Positions 1-7,912 of a DNA stretch of 15,830 nt are shown piece after piece. The first letter of the stretch is position 1, and every line of letters starts with the position of its first letter. The notes beneath the pieces are model-generated. The model saw only the letters and a program-made list of their open reading frames with translations. It ran no database searches and was not told the origin of the DNA. A program made the position numbers and the translations under genes. Location of the stretch: positions 1-15,830 of the forward strand of contig JAKAWN010000129.1 of the NCBI GenBank assembly GCA_021827245.1, given 5' to 3'. This DNA comes from Acidobacteriota bacterium (GTDB lineage Bacteria > Acidobacteriota > Terriglobia > UBA7540).

Positions 1-37
1 TTCCGATCTCAACAGGCTAGAATAATCCGCGGGAACG

Positions 38-496
38 ATGAAGACGCTTGCCAATCCTAACGACAAGGCTGAAATCCTGCAGAGGCTGCGGGGCGTGCGG
101 CCCGGAAGCCAGCGACGGTGGGGTGAAATGACTGCCCATCAGATGATCTGCCACCTGTCGGACGCTTTCCGGTCATGCTTGGGTGAAAGGGAAGTACGCC
201 CGGCAAGCCGGTGGATTCCACGGCGGCCGTTTCGCTGGGCGGCTCTATGGGTTTCAGTCAGCTGGCAGGGAGGCGTTAAGGGCCCCGCCGAATGGGACCC
301 TAAGGCTGGTGGCACTCCGCCAACAGAATTCGAGAGCGACAAGAAGGAACTGAAAAAGGTCATTGACCGCTATACCAAGCGCCCCAACGGGTTCGAGTGG
401 CCGGCCCATCCCTTCTTTGGGCGAATGTCGGATGCAGAGTGGATGCGCCTTGGATACCTGCACCTGGACCACCACCTGCGGCAGTTCGGAGCATAA
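38..496 (+). CDS. DinB-superfamily (DUF1569-like) small protein
   Basis: A 152-residue protein that I read as a DUF1569/DinB-like four-helix protein. The N-terminal part has W-G-E-MTAHQMICHL (about residues 28-40, His34 and His39), and the C-terminus has GYLHLDHHLRQFG (139-151, His142, His145, His146). In this superfamily such histidines, placed in the first and last helices, usually bind a metal. Members include thiol-dependent transferases, but most have no known reaction, so I give no specific function. The length fits the family and no signal peptide or membrane segment is seen. The ATG at 38 has only a weak purine-rich stretch upstream (GGGAACG). The gene ends 9 bp before the stop of the converging aldo/keto reductase and shows no functional link to it. 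Confidence 0.75.
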   Translation: MKTLANPNDKAEILQRLRGVRPGSQRRWGEMTAHQMICHLSDAFRSCLGEREVRPASRWIPRRPFRWAALWVSVSWQGGVKGPAEWDPKAGGTPPTEFESDKKELKKVIDRYTKRPNGFEWPAHPFFGRMSDAEWMRLGYLHLDHHLRQFGA

Positions 497-505
497 GCCG
501 CTTGC

Positions 506-1489
506 TCACGGCATCGCGGTGAATGCTTTGGGCGGGGTGTACTGGTTGATGATTTCAAGGTCTTCCCGCAAGAGCGTGACGCTTCCGGCTGCGGCGTTTT
601 CCCGTGCCTGTCGGTCGTCGCGTGCGCCTACCAGCGCGTGAGTCAGGCCAGGCTGCGCAACCGTCCAAGCGATCACCAATTGCGCCAGCGTCAGCCTGTG
701 CTTTTCCGCGATGGGACGTATCCTGTCCAGCATGGCCAGAACCTTCTTCCGAGTCCCCACGCTGAAACGAGGATTGTTATGGCGCAGGTCGTCCGGGGGG
801 AACTCCCGCTCCGGCCCGATCTTGCCGGTGAGCAGACCGTTGGCGAGCGGCGAATAGGCAAGGACGGCAATGTTGTTCTTCCGGGCGTACGGCAGATATC
901 CGTCTTCGAGGCCGCGGTCAAGCATGCTGTATCTCTCCTGGCCCGAATCCACCGGGCCCACGCGCCGGTAAGCTTCAATCTGCTCCACCGTGGCGTTTGA
1001 AACGCCGATGGCGCGGATTTTCCCTTCGCGCTTCAGGTCGAGCAGTGTCGACATGGTCTCTTCGATGGGAGTGGTTTCGTCCTGCCAGTGGGTCTGGTAA
1101 AGGTCAATATGGTCCGTGTTCAGCCGCTTCAGGCTCATCTCCAGTTCATAACGAATTGACTCCGGCCCAAGATACCGGTGCATGGTCTTGCCGTTCTGGT
1201 CGAGAAAGGGCGTACCCTTCTCCGTGTGCCACACGATTCCGCACTTGGTCGCGATCACCACCTTGTCCCGGCGGCCGGAGATTGCCTTGCCAACGATTGT
1301 CTCTGAAAGGCCCAAGCCATAGGCGGGCGCCGTATCGATGAAATTAATGGCGGCGTCGAGCGAGGCCTGGATGGCCTCAACAGCTTTACGCTCGTCGGTG
1401 CCACCCCACATCCATCCGCCGATGGCCCAGGCGCCCAGACCCACGACAGACGCTTCAATCCCAGACGCCCCTAAACGGCGATATTCCAT
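506..1489 (-). CDS. Aldo/keto reductase (IolS/AKR11-like)
   Basis: A 327-residue NADPH-dependent aldo/keto reductase with a TIM-barrel fold, expected in the cytosol. The catalytic tetrad is visible: Asp52 and Tyr57 in FIDTAPAYG, Lys82 in VIATKCG and His133 in LYQTHWQD. Other family marks are the strand GKIRAIGVSN, AYSPLANGLLTGK and a C-terminal cofactor-binding stretch GARDDRQARENAAA. The start is placed at the ATG at 1489 because a strong ribosome site (AAGGAGGAG) lies just upstream. The frame stays open to a TTG at 1564, but that start would put the ribosome site inside the gene. The gene lies downstream of iolB and the transporter on the same strand, 226 bp after the transporter stop. The context suggests reduction or oxidation of a sugar or inositol derivative, as for IolS-type members. 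The exact substrate cannot be read from the sequence. Confidence 0.9.
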   Translation of the reverse strand: MEYRRLGASGIEASVVGLGAWAIGGWMWGGTDERKAVEAIQASLDAAINFIDTAPAYGLGLSETIVGKAISGRRDKVVIATKCGIVWHTEKGTPFLDQNGKTMHRYLGPESIRYELEMSLKRLNTDHIDLYQTHWQDETTPIEETMSTLLDLKREGKIRAIGVSNATVEQIEAYRRVGPVDSGQERYSMLDRGLEDGYLPYARKNNIAVLAYSPLANGLLTGKIGPEREFPPDDLRHNNPRFSVGTRKKVLAMLDRIRPIAEKHRLTLAQLVIAWTVAQPGLTHALVGARDDRQARENAAAGSVTLLREDLEIINQYTPPKAFTAMP

Positions 1490-1715
1490 TTCACTCCTCC
1501 TTGGTTTTTTCCTGCCCCCACGAATTTCTGCGCCCGCAGATTCAACGTCGAACCGGCATCCCAAAGCTTATCGACTCTTTGTTCGATGCGTAACTGGCTA
1601 TTACGTTTCAGACTGCTCCGCGTGCCCGCATGGTTGTGCGGCAGAAAAAACACTGACAACCTCCGCTATCTTTCGTGGAATTTTCGCGAGACAGGTCCAA
1701 ACATTTTAACCCTTC

Positions 1716-3035
1716 TCACGTTCGGGCGGGGTGAGCGATGGGCTTGATCTTGGGGATGATCAATTGCACCAAGCCCAGCGCGATGGGGTGCATGGTGCCG
1801 CAGATGATGAATAGTGGAACATAGGAATGAATGAACTGAAGAATGTAGCCCGCCAGCGGAGCGATGATCATGCCACCTACAGCGCCGGCCGCACCGCCAA
1901 TTCCCACTATGGAAGCCACATCCCGCTTGGGGAAAATATCCGAAGCTAAAGTGAAGACGTTGGCCGACCAGCCTTGGTGGGCGGATGTCGAAACGGAAAT
2001 CAGCGCCAGCGCCACCCAGATTTTGCCGGTCAGCACTGCAGCGATCCCAGCAGGCATGGAGAAGGCGCAGACGGCCATGGCCGTCTTGCGGCTGGCATTC
2101 AGGCTCCAACCGCGCCGCATGAGGAAGCCGGAAAGCCATCCGCCACCGACACTGCCGGCGATGGCGGCGATAAAAGGGATAGTGCCGAACCACTCGAGTT
2201 GCTCAATGCTGAATCCCCGCGCCTGGACCAGATATTTGGGTAGCCAGAAAACGTAGAACCACCAGATGGGGTCGGTGAGGAACTTGGCGACCGTAAAGCC
2301 CCAGGCCTGACGATAGCGTAGAAGTGTCGTCCACTTGATTTTAGACCCGGGCTCCTCTTCTTCCCCCGGTTCGCGGAATTCGATCTTCTTCAGTTCTTCG
2401 AGAGAAAGCCAGGGATGCAGGCGCGGCCTGTGGTAAAGCACCAGCCACACTGCCATGATAGCCAGGGCAAACAGGCCCGTGATGATGAAAGCGGCCTGCC
2501 ATCCCCAGCGCAGCAGGATGGCGCCCACGACGGGATAAGCGATGACGTTCCCGATGTTGGTTCCGGAATTGAAGATGCCGGTGGCCAGCGCGCGCTCGCG
2601 TTTGGGGAACCACTCCGCCACGGCTTTGATGGAAGCCGGGAAGTTGCCCGCCTCTCCGGCCCCCAGCATGAACCGTGCAAATCCGAAGGAGAGCACACCA
2701 CGTGCAAGAGCGTGGCCCATGGTAGCCAGACCCCACCACCCCATCGAAATAGCGTAGCCCACCTTTGTGCCTAGCCAGTCGATGATGCCGCCGGAGATCA
2801 GCATGAAGATGGCGTAAGCCCACATGAAGGCGGCGATGATCCATCCGTAGTCGGCCTCGGTGATGTGGAAGATCTGCTGCAAGTGGGGCGCGAGAATAGC
2901 GATGGTGCCCCGGTCAATGTAATTGACCGTGGAGCCGCAGAACAACAGGCCGCAGATCCACCACCGGAGATGCGGAAGAGTCCGGTACTGCTGCCCGGAA
3001 GAGTACGCCGCCGTCGCTTGGGTCGGTTCGGTCAT
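1716..3035 (-). CDS. MFS transporter, ACS family (hexuronate/sugar-acid type)
   Basis: A 439-residue inner-membrane secondary transporter of the major facilitator superfamily, anion:cation symporter family. Diagnostic stretches are NYIDR (38-42) at the end of helix 1, the loop 2-3 motif GGIIDWLGTK (82-91), and GAGEAGNFPAS followed by EWFPKRERALATGIF (125-155), a signature shared with ExuT/GarP/GudP-like carriers of hexuronates and aldarates. About twelve hydrophobic segments are visible, with a charged central loop near EEEEPGSK. The frame is open to a TTG at 3077, but I choose the ATG at 3035, the first ATG, which gives the usual short cytosolic N-terminus. No strong Shine-Dalgarno sequence precedes it. 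Its place between iolB and an aldo/keto reductase suggests uptake of the compound that pathway uses, probably a sugar acid or inositol-derived acid. That substrate is an inference. Confidence 0.88.
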   Translation of the reverse strand: MTEPTQATAAYSSGQQYRTLPHLRWWICGLLFCGSTVNYIDRGTIAILAPHLQQIFHITEADYGWIIAAFMWAYAIFMLISGGIIDWLGTKVGYAISMGWWGLATMGHALARGVLSFGFARFMLGAGEAGNFPASIKAVAEWFPKRERALATGIFNSGTNIGNVIAYPVVGAILLRWGWQAAFIITGLFALAIMAVWLVLYHRPRLHPWLSLEELKKIEFREPGEEEEPGSKIKWTTLLRYRQAWGFTVAKFLTDPIWWFYVFWLPKYLVQARGFSIEQLEWFGTIPFIAAIAGSVGGGWLSGFLMRRGWSLNASRKTAMAVCAFSMPAGIAAVLTGKIWVALALISVSTSAHQGWSANVFTLASDIFPKRDVASIVGIGGAAGAVGGMIIAPLAGYILQFIHSYVPLFIICGTMHPIALGLVQLIIPKIKPIAHPART

Positions 3036-3040
3036 AGAAA

Positions 3041-3056
3041 TTCCAGGTTGCTGGAA
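3041..3056. repeat. Short inverted repeat just before the MFS start
   Basis: TTCCAG-GTTG-CTGGAA is a perfect 6-bp inverted repeat with a 4-nt spacer. On the minus strand it ends 5 nt before the chosen ATG at 3035, where a ribosome site would normally be. It could be an operator half-site pair or a small RNA hairpin affecting translation of the transporter. It could also be chance. Confidence 0.3.
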
Positions 3057-3195
3057 CCACCGGATAACGTCCGCCAATAGAATCCTGGCGCAACATGATG
3101 GACCGCGCCTTCCAATCGAGAACGGGCACCTGCTCCTGGCGCGCCATTCAGCAATCCAGCGTAAATACCGCCGTCACAAGCGCGGGCCGGGACAG

Positions 3196-4011
3196 CTACT
3201 GATTCTTTACCCAAGCGTGGCGCGGGTCGTCGCTCCATGCCCCGTAACGGCGTTCCTCGCCCGCAAGCACCCAGGTGTAATGCAATTCGTACCCTGGCGC
3301 AGCCACGACTGGATGATAGCCTTTAGGCAGCAGCACGGTATCGCCATCCTGGACTACAAAAGCAGTTGAAAAACCATCGGGATCACCCGGCTCTGTGTAA
3401 GTCCACATGAGCCCGTAGCCCTGGGAAGGTTTGATCCGGAAGAAGTAAATCTCCTCGAGCACCGCCTCATTCGGAGGGTTCTTTTTATCATGCTTGTGCG
3501 GAGGGTAGCTCGACCAGTTGCCGGAGGGATTCAACGTTTCGCCGGCCAGCAACCGCTCGGCCTCGGTGTTCAGGTCGAGTGCTGAGTAGACGGTCCGCCG
3601 CCAGTTGTCGCGTCCGGTTTTGGTGGCAGTAACATCCTTTCCCGCCAGCAGCCGGGGTTCTGCGACGGTAGCGGAGGGCGCGGAGAAGATGCCGATGTCA
3701 ACCCCGCCCGAAGCGGCTGTGATTTCGAAACTGGAATGCATGGGAATGTAGACCATGACCGGCGGGCCGGAAAAAACGTCGGGGCGTACGCCTGCTTTGG
3801 GGAAAACCTGTTTCGCGCCCCGGTCACCCTCGACGGAAACCGACGCCGTGCCGGAAAAGATGTCGAGCACATACTCACGCTCACCCGTGTTGCCGGAATG
3901 TTTTTCTCCGCTTTTCAGTTGTAGCCGGCCAAAGTCCAGAAATCTCATCGTGCCAGGCGCGACAATCTGCTGGTACTTTCCGTTGGGCTTTGCCTTGATG
4001 TGGCGTTCCAT
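3196..4011 (-). CDS. iolB: 5-deoxy-glucuronate isomerase (IolB family)
   Basis: A 271-residue bicupin of the IolB/KduI type. IolB converts 5-deoxy-D-glucuronate to 2-deoxy-5-keto-D-gluconate in myo-inositol breakdown, in the cytosol. The C-terminal half carries the family signature: PPHKHD (His172, His174), EEIYFF (Glu186/187), then VLLPKGYHPVVAAPGYELHY with His233, and a DDPRHAW ending. The cupin metal is expected to be held by the two HKH histidines, the Glu and His233. The length matches the family. The ATG at 4011 has a good ribosome site (AAGGGAG) a few bases upstream. It appears to be the first gene of a minus-strand group with the transporter 160 bp downstream. No iolA, C, D, E or G is in the window, so the enzyme may serve a shortened pathway or a related uronate. 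The family call is firm and the exact substrate less so. Confidence 0.9.
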   Translation of the reverse strand: MERHIKAKPNGKYQQIVAPGTMRFLDFGRLQLKSGEKHSGNTGEREYVLDIFSGTASVSVEGDRGAKQVFPKAGVRPDVFSGPPVMVYIPMHSSFEITAASGGVDIGIFSAPSATVAEPRLLAGKDVTATKTGRDNWRRTVYSALDLNTEAERLLAGETLNPSGNWSSYPPHKHDKKNPPNEAVLEEIYFFRIKPSQGYGLMWTYTEPGDPDGFSTAFVVQDGDTVLLPKGYHPVVAAPGYELHYTWVLAGEERRYGAWSDDPRHAWVKNQ

Positions 4012-5187
4012 ATGACTTCTCCCTTCACAATGATCAGTGGCGCGGTTGAGTGGGGGATGAAGAATCTCTGCCGAATTGTTCTCTCATCCCAGACCTTGCC
4101 GCCTCGTTTGCACGACAGCCGAAGACGCAAGTCCGTTTGGCCAACTACGACGGTTTGGCCAAGCTCTCATTCTTCCGGAATGTAACCTCCGGGGACAAAG
4201 TCCCGGGCAGTAAAAGGGCCGCCGCTAATCCCTGCATCAAACTGATCGCCGGTTCGCGAGACCTCCATGCATCCCCGTCCCGTGGGAACATTTCCCCCAA
4301 TATCATCGCCCTACTGGCGGCAGCCGCAGGCCAGGCAAACCTCCTCTTCGTCTCGATACGCTCGCCTCGAATGATTATGAAACGATCATGCAGGGCGATT
4401 GCCGTCGATGCGGTTTAGTGCGAAGAAACCAGCCGACACCTGCTTTCAAGAAAGGTCGAATTTTAACATCAAAGCAGCGCCCGTTCAATCAAGCATGGAC
4501 CACAGCAGTCATTCCAGTTGGGCAACGTGGCCACGGGTGCCGGTGCGGGACGGATGGCTATCCCGAGCGCACCAAATCTCCTCCTGAACTTTTCGGATCA
4601 ACAGCCCCGCCAAGAAACTTTTAACAAGAGGTTTAATTTCAATCTGGTACACAGATTGACGTGGCCGAAATTGTCTGTTAGTCTCAGTGAGGATTAGCGG
4701 TTTTTAATGTACCAGGCAGGGGTGCATGGGGCGCGCCAGGGGATAAAACGAGAGCGCGCAGTAAAGTCAGGTTCAGAGGTTGCTTCTACCGCTTTTCAAT
4801 GGAGGCCTGGCAGCGGAAGAGCAGGGCTCCGTTGCGGAGGGCGGAGTAGGCAACTGGGGCACTCGAAAGCGACCGTGGCGGAGGCTGCGATTATCACGGC
4901 ACGGGTCGAAGCGGTTGCGGGCTCTGATGTGAAAGAAGACGACTCCCAGGAAGGTTGCCGGCAAATATAGGGGATGAACTCGTCTAAGACAACGCGCTTG
5001 GAACCTTATCGCCGGCTTCTCTTTTACACGAGCGGAAACTTGCATCGAAACAGTCACGGCAGCTATCTCCTGCTGCGAAAAGAACCCATCTGGCGCAGAA
5101 AACAGAATTGAGAACGCCGCCAAACAGACCCGTCGGGACATTACGTCTGGCAGATCGAGTTCACTGGAGTGAGAGTTAAGAGGTCGT
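4012..5187. other. 1.2 kb gap without a convincing gene
   Basis: This divergent region lies between iolB (minus) and the polysaccharide kinase gene (plus). Open frames of 60-120 codons occur on both strands, but they lack ribosome sites, their composition is arginine/serine/proline-rich as in shadow frames, and I recognise no motif. It should hold the iolB promoter and the promoter or leader of the kinase gene. A GGGAC-AAA-GTCCC hairpin sits at 4189-4207 with unknown meaning. I see no tRNA, riboswitch or direct-repeat array. Confidence 0.55.
4656..4684 (+). promoter_or_regulatory. Weak sigma70-like promoter candidate
   Basis: TTGACG (4656-4661), a 17-bp spacer and TAGTCT (4679-4684). The -35 box is near consensus. 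The -10 box keeps only the first two and the last position. If used, it would give a leader of about 500 nt before the kinase gene at 5188. This is a weak, motif-only call. Confidence 0.2.
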
Positions 5188-7497
5188 ATGGAAGAGAATC
5201 GAATCTGGCCGGTCGATCATCCTCGGAGCGTGGAGCGGTTCAACGGTCATTACGTACGCGAAGAAGAAATCCTGGACGTCGCCCCTGAAGAGTCGCCACG
5301 CCTGCTCGATTACTGGAACGTGATCCTGAAGCGCCGCTGGGCTGTCTTAACTTGCCTGGTGATCATTTTCACGACTGTGGCGATCGGCACGTTCAAGGAG
5401 AAGCCTGTTTACGCTGGAAAGGTGATGATCGAAATTAACCCCGAGCAACCGCAGGTTCTCAGCTTCCAGCAGATCGCACAGGCTGGTGCTTCGTGGGACA
5501 TCCAAAGCTACCGTGAGACCCAGTATCGGATTCTGAGGAGCCGCTCGCTTGCAGAACGAGTGGTGAACGATCTGCGGCTCTACCTGTACCCTGAATTTTA
5601 CCAGAGCCGAAGTTATTTCGGCCTGGTGACCAAGAATCCTCGCAAAATTCCTTCACCGTCAGACCCGAATCCGCCCGGTCCCAACTCTGCAGCGTACCGG
5701 AACAGCGTCACCAATTTCATGCGCTCCATGTCCGTCACCCCCATTGAACGCAGCAATCTTGTCGAAGTTACGTTCTATTCCCAAAGCCCGGCCAGAGCGG
5801 AACGTATCGCGAATCAGCTTAGCGAGGACTACATCGACCAGAATCTCCAAGTCAGATGGAATGAAGCTTTGAAAGCCTCTGAGTGGCTTTCTGGCCGCCT
5901 GGTCGAGCTCAAGGCAAAGCTGAAGAAGTCGGAAGACGCGCTTCAGGCGTACGCAGCGGCCAATTCGATCCTTTTCATCCAGAACGCTGTGAACGCGCAG
6001 GCACAGAGCATGGCCAACGCGCGCCTGGAGCAACTGGAGGAAGAGTATACAAAGGCGCAGGCGGATCGAGCCAAGAAGGAATCTCTTTACAGCCTGGTCA
6101 AGGCAGGAAAGGTACAGGATCTTCCAGGGGTGCTCAATAACAGCCTGATTCAAACCCTGGAGGCAAATCTCTCCGATCTGAAGCGCAAGTATACCGAACT
6201 GACTGCCACGGTAAAACCAGCCTATCCAAAAGCCGTGGCTCTTAGGGAACAAATTGGCACACTCCGCGCCACCATCGACCGCCAGAAAAAGGCTCTGACC
6301 CGAAACATTGCGCAGGAGTACCACGCTTCGCAGAGGCGGGAAAAGTACCTTGCCCAGCTTATCTCCAAGCAGGAGAAACTGGTCAATGTGGTTGCCCAGA
6401 AAACGATTCAGTACAACATTCTGAAGCGCGAAGTCGACACAAACCGTTCGCTTTACGACGGCGTGCTGCAACGGATGAAGGAGGCCCAGGTCGCAGCGGG
6501 ATTGAACGCCAGCAACATCATGGTGGTCGATCCGGCTGAACTGCCCGAGAGTCCCGCCAAACCTCGAGTCATGCTCAATCTTGCCGTCGGTTTCATTCTG
6601 GGACTCAGTCTGGGCGTCGGCCTGGCGTTCTTCCAGGAGTATCTGGATAATACGCTGAAAACCCCTGACGAGGTGGAATCCCTATTGCGCCTGCCGTCCC
6701 TTGGCCTTATCCCGTCCATCCATCTGAATGGATCGGCGAAGTCGTCGGAGCACGGCCTCACCACCATAGGAGACGGCGCGAATGGGGCATATGGGCTTGC
6801 GCTCCAGAAAAACCCCATGGCCCTTGAGGCTTTCCGCTCGCTGAGGACTTCGATCCTGCTGTCGGCCAACCCCATCCCGAAAGTGCTGCTGGTTACCAGT
6901 GCTCTGCCCGGAGAGGGCAAGACGACAACCACCGTGAACCTGGGAGCGACCCTCGCCAGCCTTGGCAGCAAGGTCGTGATCGTGGATTGCGATATGCGGC
7001 GGCCCTCGTGCCATCGGGCCGCGGGAGTGAAAAACAGTCCGGGATTCGTCCAGTGCCTGACCGGCCGGATAGCTCTCCAGGACGCCATTTTGCCCGTCGA
7101 CGGCGTCCCAAATCTTTCAATCATTCCTTGCGGGCCTATTCCGCCCAACCCGGCGGAAGTTCTCTCTTCTCCACTGACGGCGGAATTGCTGCGGCGGCTC
7201 CACGACGAATTCGAGTACGTGCTTGTGGATTCTCCGCCCTTGTTGAGTGTAGCGGATAGCCGCATCCTTGCAACCCTGACGGATGCGGTGGTCCTGGTTA
7301 CCAGAGCATATGACACGCCCTATGAGATTGTGCGCCGGGCCCGATCATTGCTTTACGGGGCTGGAGCACGCATTCTTGGCGTCGCTTTGAACGACGTGAA
7401 TGTTCACCGGCAGGCGTACGGCGGCAAGTACGGCTACTACCAGCAGTACGGATACGGTTACGGCAGCGACTACCGCACTGACGGACCGGAGGCTTGA
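5188..7497 (+). CDS. Wzc/GumC-like polysaccharide co-polymerase with tyrosine autokinase
   Basis: A 769-residue inner-membrane protein that controls chain length and export of a surface polysaccharide. The order is: cytosolic N-terminus; first membrane helix about 51-69 (WAVLTCLVIIFTTVAIGTF); a long periplasmic Wzz-type region with an alpha-helical, coiled-coil-like stretch about 200-440; a proline-rich linker; second helix about 462-485; then a cytosolic BY-kinase domain. The kinase has Walker A ALPGEGKTTT (572-581, Lys578), Walker A' VVIVDCDMRRP (596-606, Asp600 and Asp602) and Walker B YVLVDSPP (677-684, Asp681). The tail holds eight tyrosines in about 20 residues, the expected autophosphorylation cluster. 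The fused arrangement is as in proteobacterial Wzc rather than the split CpsC/CpsD type. A modest AAGAGGT lies upstream of the ATG. It opens the EPS region of this window. Confidence 0.93.
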   Translation: MEENRIWPVDHPRSVERFNGHYVREEEILDVAPEESPRLLDYWNVILKRRWAVLTCLVIIFTTVAIGTFKEKPVYAGKVMIEINPEQPQVLSFQQIAQAGASWDIQSYRETQYRILRSRSLAERVVNDLRLYLYPEFYQSRSYFGLVTKNPRKIPSPSDPNPPGPNSAAYRNSVTNFMRSMSVTPIERSNLVEVTFYSQSPARAERIANQLSEDYIDQNLQVRWNEALKASEWLSGRLVELKAKLKKSEDALQAYAAANSILFIQNAVNAQAQSMANARLEQLEEEYTKAQADRAKKESLYSLVKAGKVQDLPGVLNNSLIQTLEANLSDLKRKYTELTATVKPAYPKAVALREQIGTLRATIDRQKKALTRNIAQEYHASQRREKYLAQLISKQEKLVNVVAQKTIQYNILKREVDTNRSLYDGVLQRMKEAQVAAGLNASNIMVVDPAELPESPAKPRVMLNLAVGFILGLSLGVGLAFFQEYLDNTLKTPDEVESLLRLPSLGLIPSIHLNGSAKSSEHGLTTIGDGANGAYGLALQKNPMALEAFRSLRTSILLSANPIPKVLLVTSALPGEGKTTTTVNLGATLASLGSKVVIVDCDMRRPSCHRAAGVKNSPGFVQCLTGRIALQDAILPVDGVPNLSIIPCGPIPPNPAEVLSSPLTAELLRRLHDEFEYVLVDSPPLLSVADSRILATLTDAVVLVTRAYDTPYEIVRRARSLLYGAGARILGVALNDVNVHRQAYGGKYGYYQQYGYGYGSDYRTDGPEA

Positions 7498-7508
7498 ACG
7501 AAAAGAAT

Positions 7509-7540
7509 CCCCGGCCCGCTGTTGACGGCGCCTGCTGGGG
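7509..7540 (+). terminator. Possible weak terminator hairpin after the kinase gene
   Basis: CCCCGGC (7509-7515) can pair with GCTGGGG (7534-7540) with one G-T wobble and an 18-nt loop, starting 12 nt after the kinase stop. No clear T-run follows (only TTCTG), so it is a poor intrinsic terminator. It may instead be a 3'-end-stabilising stem. Confidence 0.22.
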
Positions 7541-7822
7541 TTCTGAACAATGTTTGAAAATTGCAGCCGATGACGTGAGCGTCAAGGGCGATTCCGATTA
7601 CCGCCTGAATGGACTGGATACGCGGCAAATTCCCTAAACATGACGATGGGTGTTTCCCGATTTCCTGCTGCATGCTCATTCTCCTCCTCATCACCAATTT
7701 GTCCCGCGGGACAGCAACCTGAAACCCTGGATGTGCCTTGACAGGGGGAGTGGATGCGCGGGAAAACTGAAGTCCATGGGAAAGTTCATGGCCAATCGCT
7801 GCACTGGTCTGATTCAGTGGCT

Positions 7823-7850
7823 GCGACAATCAGGGCAGCCGGGTTATAGT
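7823..7850 (+). promoter_or_regulatory. Promoter candidate for the UDP-xylose synthase gene
   Basis: A -10 box TATAGT (7845-7850) lies 16 bp after GCGACA (7823-7828), which shares four of six bases with the -35 consensus. It lies 62 bp upstream of the ATG at 7913. This is a motif-only call and no transcript data are available. Confidence 0.35.
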
Positions 7851-7912
7851 GTGGATTTGGCGCAGACGGACAACTCAATAGTGGGTTGCCATAAGAATAG
7901 CGAAAGGAACTC

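Larger units (their letters stand above)
7498..7912. other. Gap between kinase and UDP-xylose synthase genes
   Basis: These 415 bp have no credible gene. The short frames on both strands are arginine/serine-rich, lack ribosome sites and match nothing I recognise. The gap holds a possible terminator hairpin near its left end and a promoter candidate near its right end, so the two flanking genes may be separate transcription units. A TTGACA at 7738-7743 has no good partner -10 box. Confidence 0.5.

Noticed and set aside
4189..4207. GGGAC-AAA-GTCCC hairpin in the gap before the kinase gene
   Set aside because: Short stem, no T-run and no gene end nearby, so it is probably chance in GC-rich DNA.
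4860..4960. Possible c-di-GMP riboswitch before the EPS kinase gene
   Set aside because: Some stems can be drawn near GGCACTCGAAAGCGACC, but the conserved GEMM core (such as GACGCAAAG) is missing.
4707..4970. 87-codon plus-strand frame before the kinase gene
   Set aside because: Composition is Gly/Arg/Ala-rich as in a random GC-rich frame, and there is no ribosome site or family match.
4773..5141. 122-codon minus-strand frame with an ATG and a mildly hydrophobic start
   Set aside because: No ribosome site, no recognised motif, arginine/proline/serine-rich end typical of a non-coding frame. It is the best of the frames in this gap but not supportable.
5659..6471. 270-codon minus-strand frame
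   Set aside because: It lies wholly within the kinase gene and is its antisense shadow. The plus-strand protein has clear domains.
6453..7316. 287-codon minus-strand frame
   Set aside because: It is antisense to the kinase domain with its Walker motifs, and is serine/arginine-rich with no motif.
7738..7766. TTGACA as a -35 box upstream of the UDP-xylose synthase gene
   Set aside because: No acceptable -10 box lies 16-18 bp downstream (GGAAAA at 17 bp).
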